Shown piece after piece: positions 7,553 through 14,469 of a stretch of 17,692 nt of DNA; the first letter of the stretch is position 1, and the number at the start of each line of letters is the position of its first letter. A model generated the notes under the pieces. That model did no database searches, was not told the origin of the DNA, and was given only the letters and a program-made list of their open reading frames with translations. This stretch comes from Balneolaceae bacterium. Its GTDB lineage: Bacteria; Bacteroidota; Rhodothermia; Balneolales; Balneolaceae. The stretch lies in contig SLGL01000355.1 of the NCBI GenBank assembly GCA_007123785.1, forward strand, positions 1 to 17,692. Direction: 5' to 3'. The position numbers and the translations under genes were made by a program.

Positions 7553-7732
7553 TTACAAAGGAAGCATACAAATAACTATACCTATTGCAATAGTTAGAAA
7601 ACCAGCAGTTCGGACAGCTATTATAGCCTTTTTTAGTCCAAGCCAATTAACAGTTTCAGGAGTTGCAAAAGGAAAAATAACAATGACTACTCCAATTAAA
7701 CTTGTAATTATTCCAACTGAATAAAGAATCAT
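7553..7732 (-). CDS. Small two-helix membrane protein coupled to mutS
   Basis: This 59-residue ORF starts MILYSVGIITSLIGVV and ends IGIVICMLPL. Its ATG overlaps the mutS stop codon by one base (TAATG on the minus strand), a typical termination-reinitiation arrangement. There are two predicted transmembrane helices, at residues about 4-22 and 42-58. The linker contains P-E-T-V-N-W, GLKKA and R41, with a conserved-looking R..G before helix 2. Size and layout resemble the small YjeT/DUF2065-like and DUF6199-like two-helix families, but this is a resemblance of architecture, not a proven match. It is probably an inner-membrane protein of unknown function, produced downstream of MutS on the same mRNA. 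Confidence 0.7.
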   Translation of the reverse strand: MILYSVGIITSLIGVVIVIFPFATPETVNWLGLKKAIIAVRTAGFLTIAIGIVICMLPL

Positions 7733-10401
7733 TATTTGGCCAGCCGTTTTAATTCACTAAGTAACAGAAGAGCTTCAATGGGTGTCATACGTTCGGGATC
7801 ACTGGCTTCCAGTTTATTCAGCAGAGTTTCCATGTTTGGATCGAGGTGCGTATCGAACAAGGTCATCTGCGGGAGCTGCTGTTGTTTTTCCACTTGCTGA
7901 ACCGTTTTCCTTGCAGCTTCTTTCTTTACCGCTGTTTTTTGGACAGCACCGTTCCCTTCGTGGCTCACATCAAGAGTGTGACTTTCCAGATTTGAAAGAA
8001 TTTCTTTGGCCCGGTTAATCACTACTTCGGGCAGCCCGGCCATATTGGCAACCTGAATTCCATAACTGTGATCAGCCCCGCCTCTAACCATTTTCCTCAG
8101 GAAAATTACTTTTCCGTCGTGCTCTTTCACCTGCACATTGTAATTTTTTATCCGTTCATATCGGCTCTCAAGCTCGTTCAGTTCATGGTAGTGCGTGGCA
8201 AAGAGTGTTTTGGCTGCTACTTCGGGTTTGTTGTGAAGGTATTCGGAAAGTGACCAGGCGATACTAAGTCCGTCGAACGTACTGGTTCCACGGCCCACTT
8301 CATCCAGCAGTATAAGTGATTTTGGCGTGGCGTTGTTCAGAATATTGGCCGCCTCATTCATTTCTACCAGAAAGGTACTTTCTCCGGCGGCAAGATTGTC
8401 GGAAGCTCCCACACGGGTAAAAATTTTGTCCACCAGGCCAATGGCTGCTTTTTCAGCGGGTACAAACGACCCAAGTTGTGCCATCAGTACTAACAGACCC
8501 ATCTGCCGCAAAATAATACTTTTACCGGCCATATTTGGTCCGGTGATTATCAGAATCTGGTATTCACTGTTATCCAGGTATACATCATTCGGAATAAAAG
8601 GCTCTCCGGCGGGCAGAGTTTTCTCCACCACGGGATGACGTCCTTTCTTCACCTCAATGACATCTTCGGTATTGATAACAGGCCGTACATAATTATTTCG
8701 AAAAGCCACTTCGGCAAAACTTTGCAGGCAATCCAGTTCGGCCAGAGCCTGAGCAATTTGCTGGATATCATCGGCAAACTCGGCGACATACTGCCTCAAC
8801 TCTTCAAAAAGTTCACCCTCAAGGGTTTTACTTTTATCCTCGGCCGAGAGCACCTTCTCCTCCACCTCCTTCAGCTCAGGGGTGATATAGCGTTCGGAGT
8901 TTACCAGTGTTTGCTTGCGTATAAAATGCTCTGGTACCTTATCTTTATGGGTGTTGGTTACTTCTATGTAGTACCCGAACACTTTGTTATAACCGATTTT
9001 CAGCGATGATATACCAGACTCTTTCGCCAGTTTGTCTTTGATTTGTGCGATATATTTTTTCCCGTTCCGCGCAATCTCACGCAACTCATCCAGATCTTCA
9101 TCAAAACCATCGGCAATCAGGCCGCCGTCCCGGATACTGGCCGGGGGTTCCTCCACAAGTGCCTTTTTAATCCGCTCCTGCACTTCAACCAGCAATTTCA
9201 GATTTTGGTTAATAGAATCAAGCAAGGCATTTTCCGCGTTTGAAATCTGGATTTTCACCCGAGGGATTTGCGAGAGCGAGAGCTGAAGCTGTTTAAGGTC
9301 GCGGGCATTGGTCCGCCCCACACTGATCCGGCTGATTAACCGCTCCAGGTCACCGATCTGTCCCATTTCGTCACGTAACTCGTTGCGCCGTTCGTGATGG
9401 GAATGGAGCCATTCCACCGCTTCCAGCCTCCGCTCGATCGGTTCCTTTTTTTTCAGTGGCCTCATGATCCACTTTCGCAGCAGACGACCGCCCATCGCTG
9501 TAACCGTATCATCCAGAATAGAGACCAGAGTGCCGTCAGTCCCCCCTTCCTGCATGGTGGTGGTTAGTTCAAGATTTCGTTTGGTTGAACCATCCAGAGA
9601 CATGTAGTCGGTGTTCTCGTAAGCATACAATCTTCGCAGATGCCCCAGTGATGACTTTTGTGTCTCCTGCATATAATGAAGCAGGGAACCGGCGGCGGTG
9701 TGAGCAATCTCCAGCTCCTCTACTCCAAATCCCTTCAGTGAGTGTGTTTTAAAGTGATCGGTGAGTAGTTTGTAACCGTAATCACCTTCGTACACCCAGT
9801 CCTCAATAAAGGTAATATTGTAACGGGCCGTTGGTTCAGGCAAATTATTCTTGAATTTTTTCTGCAGCAGAACTTCTGATGGCTGCAGGGATTGCAGCAT
9901 AGAATCCAATTCGCTCTTCGAAACCTGGCTCAGGGCAAACTCGCCTGTGGAAATATCGGAAAAGGCGATACCTGCAGTACCTCCTGCCCAAAAAATGGAT
10001 GCGATATAATTATTACGTTTATGATCAAGAAGTTTTTCGGAGAGAGTTACACCCGGTGTGGTAATTTCAGTTACTTCACGGTTCACCACCTTTTTACCCG
10101 CTTTTTTAGCTGTTTCGGGATCTTCGGTCTGTTCACAGATCGCAACTCTATAACCCCGTTTCACCAGCTTTGGCAAATAGGTGTCGAGTGCATGGTAAGG
10201 GAAGCCGGCCAGGGGAGTCTGATCGCCGCCGTTATTTCGTTTGGTGAGCGTAATTCCAAGCTCTCTGCTGATCAGAACGGCGTCATCGTCAAAGGTTTCA
10301 TAGAAATCGCCCACTCGGAACAGCAGAATAGTGCCGGGGTGTTTCTCTTTGATCGAAAAATATTGCCGCATCAGCGGTGTTAGTTTTTTCTTTTTACTCA
10401 T
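7732..10401 (-). CDS. mutS: DNA mismatch repair protein MutS
   Basis: MutS binds base mismatches and small loops in newly replicated DNA and, with ATP, recruits MutL. The 889-residue length is typical of MutS1. The mismatch-reading motif GDFYETF carries Phe33-Tyr34-Glu35. The core and clamp domains follow, including SLDGSTKRNLEL (268-279) and GYNKVFGYYIEVT (470-482). The ABC-type ATPase has Walker A GPNMAGKS (621-628), the signature region GESTFLVEM (673-681), Walker B LILLDE (696-701) and ATHYHEL (735-741). A sliding-clamp motif QMTLF lies at 845-849, just before the C-terminal helical dimer/tetramer segment. No Shine-Dalgarno site is evident before the ATG. The upstream NUDIX regulator gene is co-oriented, 84 bases away, so the two may share a transcript. 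No mutL is nearby. Confidence 0.98.
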   Translation of the reverse strand: MSKKKKLTPLMRQYFSIKEKHPGTILLFRVGDFYETFDDDAVLISRELGITLTKRNNGGDQTPLAGFPYHALDTYLPKLVKRGYRVAICEQTEDPETAKKAGKKVVNREVTEITTPGVTLSEKLLDHKRNNYIASIFWAGGTAGIAFSDISTGEFALSQVSKSELDSMLQSLQPSEVLLQKKFKNNLPEPTARYNITFIEDWVYEGDYGYKLLTDHFKTHSLKGFGVEELEIAHTAAGSLLHYMQETQKSSLGHLRRLYAYENTDYMSLDGSTKRNLELTTTMQEGGTDGTLVSILDDTVTAMGGRLLRKWIMRPLKKKEPIERRLEAVEWLHSHHERRNELRDEMGQIGDLERLISRISVGRTNARDLKQLQLSLSQIPRVKIQISNAENALLDSINQNLKLLVEVQERIKKALVEEPPASIRDGGLIADGFDEDLDELREIARNGKKYIAQIKDKLAKESGISSLKIGYNKVFGYYIEVTNTHKDKVPEHFIRKQTLVNSERYITPELKEVEEKVLSAEDKSKTLEGELFEELRQYVAEFADDIQQIAQALAELDCLQSFAEVAFRNNYVRPVINTEDVIEVKKGRHPVVEKTLPAGEPFIPNDVYLDNSEYQILIITGPNMAGKSIILRQMGLLVLMAQLGSFVPAEKAAIGLVDKIFTRVGASDNLAAGESTFLVEMNEAANILNNATPKSLILLDEVGRGTSTFDGLSIAWSLSEYLHNKPEVAAKTLFATHYHELNELESRYERIKNYNVQVKEHDGKVIFLRKMVRGGADHSYGIQVANMAGLPEVVINRAKEILSNLESHTLDVSHEGNGAVQKTAVKKEAARKTVQQVEKQQQLPQMTLFDTHLDPNMETLLNKLEASDPERMTPIEALLLLSELKRLAK

Positions 10402-10485
10402 AGTTGAATTCTATGAAATGATTCAGCCGTTTTCAAAAAATAGAGGGTAAAAAAATTTATTATCTGTTGTTGCTGTATCACAGAA

Positions 10486-11238
10486 TTAACTAATGGTATG
10501 CTTCGGTTTATCTGATCTAAAACTATAAAGATAAGGCGAACGGTGAGCACCTCCGGTCTTTTTTTTACCAAGACGTTTCAAAAGGCCCGATCTCATCATT
10601 TTCCGGTGGAAACCAGTACGGTGCAGTTTTTCATCTAAAATAGATTCATAGAGTTTTTGCAGCTCTCCCATTGTAAACATTTCGAAAAGCAGGTTTTTAC
10701 CGATCCTTTTGCTATAAACATCCCTCCGCAGAATCTTCAGAGCTTGTTCAACCATTTTTGCATGATCGAAAATTAATTCCGGAAGTTCGTGAATACCGTA
10801 CCAGCGGCAAGAATCGGATAAAAACCCAGGGCGGGGTTTTACGCGCTTATAATTAACCAGAGCAAAATATCCCAACGATACAAAACGCTGTAGCAACCAG
10901 TGATCATTACTTGGTGTGAACCCGTTATTTTCCATAATCATTTTCATGGGCTCCGGATCACTCCGCTCCAGATTCCCAAATGCATAAAATTGGTTCAGAT
11001 AAATATCATTCAATCCCGTGCGCTCTTCCAGTATTCGTTTAGCGGCATCATCAATGGCTTCCTTTTTTCTGATGAAACCTCCCGGGAGTGAAAAAAAACT
11101 GGTGTTTTTATACCCAAGAATTAAAATTTTCAGACCATCTTCTGAATATCCAAAAATCACACAATCTATTGCCAGTGCTGGTAAAAACTGACCCCAGTTA
11201 AATGAATCGGGAAAGTCCGGATCTCTGCTATTTTTCAT
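10486..11238 (-). CDS. NUDIX-type transcription regulator (NrtR/AraR-like) with C-terminal winged helix
   Basis: The 250-residue protein has two parts. Residues about 18-150 form a Nudix fold with the Nudix box at 54-76: G54, E60, R68 and E71-E72 are present, but the glutamate after R68 is Ile69, so the REUxEE metal site is damaged. Residues about 175-245 form a winged helix (FTMGELQKLYESILDEKLHR, then GFHRKMMRSGLLKR). This layout is that of NUDIX-derived regulators that bind NAD-related or sugar ligands rather than hydrolyse nucleotides; in Bacteroidota they often control pentose or other sugar genes. Regulator rather than enzyme is therefore the better reading. It is divergent from the YihY gene, with a perfect palindrome between them. 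Start choice is uncertain because of an A-tract between two ATGs (see the separate entry). Confidence 0.88.
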   Translation of the reverse strand: MKNSRDPDFPDSFNWGQFLPALAIDCVIFGYSEDGLKILILGYKNTSFFSLPGGFIRKKEAIDDAAKRILEERTGLNDIYLNQFYAFGNLERSDPEPMKMIMENNGFTPSNDHWLLQRFVSLGYFALVNYKRVKPRPGFLSDSCRWYGIHELPELIFDHAKMVEQALKILRRDVYSKRIGKNLLFEMFTMGELQKLYESILDEKLHRTGFHRKMMRSGLLKRLGKKKTGGAHRSPYLYSFRSDKPKHTIS

Positions 11239-11262
11239 TTTTTTTCATTTTAATTGTCCTCC
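11238..11262 (-). promoter_or_regulatory. Shine-Dalgarno and A-tract that set the NUDIX regulator start
   Basis: On the minus strand GGAGGA (11262-11257) lies 8 bases before an ATG at 11248, and 18 bases before the regulator's ATG at 11238. The first ATG opens a six-codon frame that ends in TAG. Between the two ATGs runs a homopolymer of 8 A (including the A of the second ATG). Removing one A would put both ATGs in the same frame with ideal spacing. Confidence 0.6.
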
Positions 11263-11310
11263 AATACCTGTACTGTAAACTATCAGTTTGGAATCTAATA
11301 TAAAATCAAT

Positions 11311-11339
11311 TATCATTGTTTCACATCGAAACAATGATA
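11311..11339. promoter_or_regulatory. Perfect 12-base-arm palindrome between the NUDIX regulator and YihY genes
   Basis: TATCATTGTTTC (11311-11322) and GAAACAATGATA (11328-11339) are exact reverse complements with a 5-base spacer ACATC. It lies 73 bases before the regulator's ATG and 174 bases before the YihY ATG. The position suits an operator for the adjacent regulator (autoregulation and control of the divergent operon). On the plus strand it is followed by six T, so a terminator or attenuator hairpin in the YihY leader is the alternative. Confidence 0.6.
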
Positions 11340-11349
11340 TTTTTTACGG

Positions 11350-11434
11350 CTGTGCCCTGACTATTCATCAGGGATTTTTATCCTTAATCCAAGAATGGCA
11401 ATCGATTTCAGAACCGGCTGCCGGAGGGGCACAG
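11350..11434 (+). promoter_or_regulatory. Overlapping inverted repeats in the YihY leader (possible attenuator)
   Basis: CCCTGA (11355-11360) pairs with TCAGGG (11368-11373) across a 7-base loop and is followed by ATTTTTA, which looks like a weak terminator. The same CCC also belongs to CTGTGCCC (11350-11357), which can pair instead with GGGCACAG (11427-11434) and would enclose a small CCGG-CTG-CCGG hairpin. The two pairings exclude each other. No known riboswitch is recognised. Confidence 0.3.
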
Positions 11435-11512
11435 TTTCTTTTCTCACACCTAACAGCCTCAATACACTTCCCTTTTTGGGTTTAAAATCCGTTCCGCTTA
11501 TTTTCATGATGT

Positions 11513-12439
11513 ATGATGGCTAAATCAAACAGATCAAAACTCAGGCAGTATTTTGCCCTCGTAGGAAAACTCCTGATTAAAAAAGAAGTCTTTTTTAATG
11601 CTTCTGCAATTACATTCAACCTATTTATTTGTGCGATTCCTTTTGCACTGATAATCACATCTATACTCGGCTATATCCTATCAATTGATGCCGCATTCGA
11701 TGAATTGGTTCGTTACGGACGTGAACTGTTCCCTACTTTTGATTATGAAGCACAGAGCGGAGATGTTTTTGAAGGAGCCGCAACCCTTGAAGCACTCATT
11801 GAACCTCTTATAGGTGCGCGTCAGATATTCGGAATAATCGGCTTAATTATTCTCATGTTTTTTGCCCAGGGTTTGTTCCACACCTTAAAGCATGTACTCT
11901 TTTCAGTCTTCGACATTCAGGATCGAAAAAGCGCCTCTATGGAGCTGATTTACAATTTCTTCGCATTCGGTATCGTGGGTGGTGTGTTTATTTTCTTTAC
12001 AATGGCTGTTTCTATTATTTCGCTATTTTCGTTTGAACAATATACTGTTCCATACACCGATCTTGTGATTGAGCTCGGGTGGATTTCAGACTGGCTTACC
12101 GGCTTCATCCCGCTACTCTTCACGTTTCTGCTTTTCTATGCCATCTACCGGTTCATCAGCGAGCGCCGGATGAATGTAAAGACAGCCATAGTTGCCGCAA
12201 TTTCCTATACTATTTTGTTTGAACTGGCCAGAAGCGGTGTCAGCATTTATCTTGAATATGCATTTACTGCATACCGGTTTTTCTACCAGGGGTATGCCGC
12301 CCTGATTGTTCTCGCATTCTGGGCTTTCTATTCTGCTGCTCTTTTTGTCTTCAGTTCCATCCTGGCACGCGCTTACCAGGATGTCTATCTCGATCATGCA
12401 CCAGCAATCGAACGTAATCCCTACACCGCCATTTCATGA
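11513..12439 (+). CDS. YihY/virulence factor BrkB family membrane protein
   Basis: This is a 308-residue inner-membrane protein with about six hydrophobic helices, near residues 33-57, 104-122, 147-171, 197-214, 223-241 and 262-283. The N-terminal helix carries the family-like pattern NASAITFNLFICAIPFAL, and the last two helices flank GYAALIVLAFWAFYSA. The family was once mislabelled RNase BN; its true function is not established. An extracytoplasmic acidic loop lies at about 60-100. The start is at tandem ATGs (11513 and 11516) with no clear ribosome-binding site. Its stop overlaps the ATG of the glycosylase gene (ATGA), so the two are co-transcribed and probably translationally coupled. The long leader with palindromes suggests regulation, possibly by the divergent NUDIX regulator. 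Confidence 0.9.
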   Translation: MMAKSNRSKLRQYFALVGKLLIKKEVFFNASAITFNLFICAIPFALIITSILGYILSIDAAFDELVRYGRELFPTFDYEAQSGDVFEGAATLEALIEPLIGARQIFGIIGLIILMFFAQGLFHTLKHVLFSVFDIQDRKSASMELIYNFFAFGIVGGVFIFFTMAVSIISLFSFEQYTVPYTDLVIELGWISDWLTGFIPLLFTFLLFYAIYRFISERRMNVKTAIVAAISYTILFELARSGVSIYLEYAFTAYRFFYQGYAALIVLAFWAFYSAALFVFSSILARAYQDVYLDHAPAIERNPYTAIS

Positions 12440-13029
12440 TGATTTATCCCGGCAAATTACTGCCTCTCTCATTCTATGCCAATCCCGATGTTGTAGATGT
12501 GAGCAGAAAACTGCTTGGGAAAGTGTTGTGCAGCCATGTTGGGGGAGTATTTACGTCAGGAATTATCACTGAAACCGAAGCCTATTGCGGGCGTAACGAC
12601 AAAGCCTGCCACGCCAATAATGGCCTTCGAACCGGGAGGACTGAAGTAATGTATGGCGACCCCGGCCATGCCTATATCTACCTTTGTTACGGTATCCATC
12701 ATCTTTTCAATGTGGTAACCAACAAAGACGGCTTGGCTGATGCGGTACTGATCCGTTCAATACAACCACTTGATGGCCTTGATATCATCAAAAAACGCCG
12801 AAATATTCAAGAGGATAAAAACCTGGCCAATGGCCCCGGCAAGCTCACACAGGCACTTAGGATCACCACCCGTTTCAATACCGTTTCCCTGAACAAGCCG
12901 CCAATCTGGATTGAAGACCGTGAAATCAGCGTAAAAGAATCAGACATTGAGCGCTCACCCCGTATCGGGGTAGACTATGCCGGAGAGGATGCAATGAAGC
13001 CCTGGCGTTTTTTTGTTTCAGATCGCTGA
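12436..13029 (+). CDS. 3-methyladenine-DNA glycosylase, AAG/MPG family
   Basis: This monofunctional base-excision repair glycosylase removes alkylated purines (3-methyladenine, hypoxanthine and related lesions), leaving an abasic site. At 197 residues it matches the compact bacterial form. The active-site segment ITETEAY contains the water-activating Glu48 and Tyr50. His59 in KACHANN and Tyr82 in AYIYLCYG correspond in spacing to human AAG His136 and Tyr159. NGPGKLTQAL (132-141), SPRIGVDYAGE (174-184) and a C-terminal KPWRFF complete the family pattern. It could start at either of two adjacent ATGs (12436 or 12439). Coupling to a YihY protein is unexpected for a cytosolic repair enzyme, but both may simply share a transcript. 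Confidence 0.95.
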   Translation: MMIYPGKLLPLSFYANPDVVDVSRKLLGKVLCSHVGGVFTSGIITETEAYCGRNDKACHANNGLRTGRTEVMYGDPGHAYIYLCYGIHHLFNVVTNKDGLADAVLIRSIQPLDGLDIIKKRRNIQEDKNLANGPGKLTQALRITTRFNTVSLNKPPIWIEDREISVKESDIERSPRIGVDYAGEDAMKPWRFFVSDR

Positions 13030-13101
13030 ATTTGTACTCCTTATTACCTTAATATTGCACTTTTTTTCACACAGTGTTTATTACGTTCAATAAAATCAGT
13101 A

Positions 13102-13129
13102 CTGTTCAGCAAAACAAAAATCTGAACAG
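13102..13129. repeat. Inverted repeat in the spacer before the Tat hydrolase
   Basis: CTGTTCAG (13102-13109) and CTGAACAG (13122-13129) are perfect 8-base arms around a 12-base A-rich loop, 27 bases before the hydrolase ATG. There is no T-run, so an operator over the hydrolase promoter is more likely than a terminator for the glycosylase gene. Confidence 0.4.
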
Positions 13130-13156
13130 ATTCCATGGAATCAAGACTGAAATGTG

Positions 13157-14440
13157 ATGGAAAATAATCAGGTAAACCGCCGTCGTTTTCTTCAAATAAT
13201 AGGAGCCGGAAGTGCAGCTGTCTTTGCAATGAATCCGGCCGGCTCTTTGGCTGACTCCGGATCGGCGGCTAATGCTTCTCCGGGAAACGACGTTGAAACC
13301 ATGTTGAGCAGACAAAGCAGCAGCCCGGATATAGGTTCTTTCTATCCAACAATAAAGGAACTGAGTGAGTACAACAGTTACCCTTATTCCTTTTTGAATG
13401 ATAAATTCCAGACTCTTGAAGAGTTTAAGTCAGCCGGAAGGGAAAAAGTGTTGGAACTTTATGGGTACCGGCCCGGACCTGTCGCGCCGGATGCTGAAGT
13501 TGTTGAGCAGATAGAGTTCGATGATTACAGCCGTGAAAAAGTGATCTTCTCTACTTCTGAATACTTCCGGGTCCCAGCGTATGTGCACATTCCGAAAGGG
13601 CTAACCGGACGCGCGCCGGCAATCGTGGATTTACACTCTCATGGAGGCATGTTTCTGTACGGAAAAGAGAAAGTGATCGACATGCAGCCCAACGATCAGC
13701 GGATGATTGATTATCATATAGTGAACTATGAAGGAAGGCCCACCACTACAGAATTGGTCAGGAGGGGCTATGTGGTCATTTCAATCGATGCATTTATGTT
13801 CGGAGAACGCCGTGTCATGATGGATGAAGACCTATCCTACGGCTGGGACCGTTCAGCATATTCAGAAGAAGATATCAACTACCTGAACGGACGCTGCCGT
13901 GCAAAAGCAAATACAATGGTTAAATCATTAATCTATACCGGAATGACCTGGCCGGGTATTGTGAGCTGGGATGATATGAGATCCGTGGATTATCTCATCA
14001 CAAGGCCGGAGGTGGATCCAGACAGAATCGGATGTATCGGCGTTTCATTCGGCGGATGGCGGTCGCTGTTTTTGGCGGGGCTGGATGAACGGATTTCGGC
14101 AGCATGTGTTTCCGGTTTCATGTCAACTGTAAAACCGATGCTCAGAAATCATATCGACACGCATTCATGGGTCCACTTTGTGCCCGGCCTGCACCGTTAC
14201 CTCGATATCCCGGATGTTGTGAGTATGATGGCACCGAAACCTCTGATGGTACAACAATGCCGGCGGGATGGCCTGTTTCCGCTCGAGGGCATGAAAGAAT
14301 CTGTTGAAAAAATTGCTTCAGTGTACCAAAAAGAAGGAGTTGCCGATCAGTTTGAAGAGCGCTTTTATGACATTAATCATATCCTGAATGTGGAAATGCA
14401 GGATGAAGCATTTGACTGGTTTGATCATCATCTGAAATAA
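13157..14440 (+). CDS. Tat-exported alpha/beta hydrolase (acetylxylan esterase/Abhydrolase_7-like)
   Basis: The 427-residue predicted esterase-type serine hydrolase has the twin-arginine motif NRRRFLQ (7-13) followed by a hydrophobic stretch and an Ala/Ser/Gly-rich linker, so it is probably secreted folded to the periplasm. The catalytic triad candidates are Ser297 in GVSFGG, Asp371 in CRRDGLFP and His408 in YDINHIL. The oxyanion region is LHSHGG (159-164). The segment DDMRSVDYLITRPEVDPDRI just before the nucleophile elbow is typical of this hydrolase group. An in-frame GTG at 13154 precedes the ATG and would add one residue. It likely removes acyl groups from a carbohydrate, but the substrate is not determinable. 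It is convergent with a distantly similar lipoprotein hydrolase, with 29 bases between their stops. Confidence 0.88.
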   Translation: MENNQVNRRRFLQIIGAGSAAVFAMNPAGSLADSGSAANASPGNDVETMLSRQSSSPDIGSFYPTIKELSEYNSYPYSFLNDKFQTLEEFKSAGREKVLELYGYRPGPVAPDAEVVEQIEFDDYSREKVIFSTSEYFRVPAYVHIPKGLTGRAPAIVDLHSHGGMFLYGKEKVIDMQPNDQRMIDYHIVNYEGRPTTTELVRRGYVVISIDAFMFGERRVMMDEDLSYGWDRSAYSEEDINYLNGRCRAKANTMVKSLIYTGMTWPGIVSWDDMRSVDYLITRPEVDPDRIGCIGVSFGGWRSLFLAGLDERISAACVSGFMSTVKPMLRNHIDTHSWVHFVPGLHRYLDIPDVVSMMAPKPLMVQQCRRDGLFPLEGMKESVEKIASVYQKEGVADQFEERFYDINHILNVEMQDEAFDWFDHHLK

Positions 14441-14469
14441 ACTGCTGTCTGCCGGACATCCGTTCTGAT

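Noticed and set aside
7480..7560. Integron attC-like site between the small mutS-coupled gene and the next ORF
   Set aside because: ACACAAC and ATACAAC look like half-sites, but they are in direct rather than inverted orientation, do not fit RYYYAAC/GTTRRRY, and enclose no foldable stem.
7732..11238. A GO-type repair pair of MutT-like NUDIX enzyme with MutS
   Set aside because: The Nudix box is damaged and the protein has a C-terminal winged helix, so it is a regulator.
14441..14469. Bidirectional terminator between the convergent hydrolases
   Set aside because: Only a 4-base TGTC/GACA stem without a T-run is present in 29 bases.
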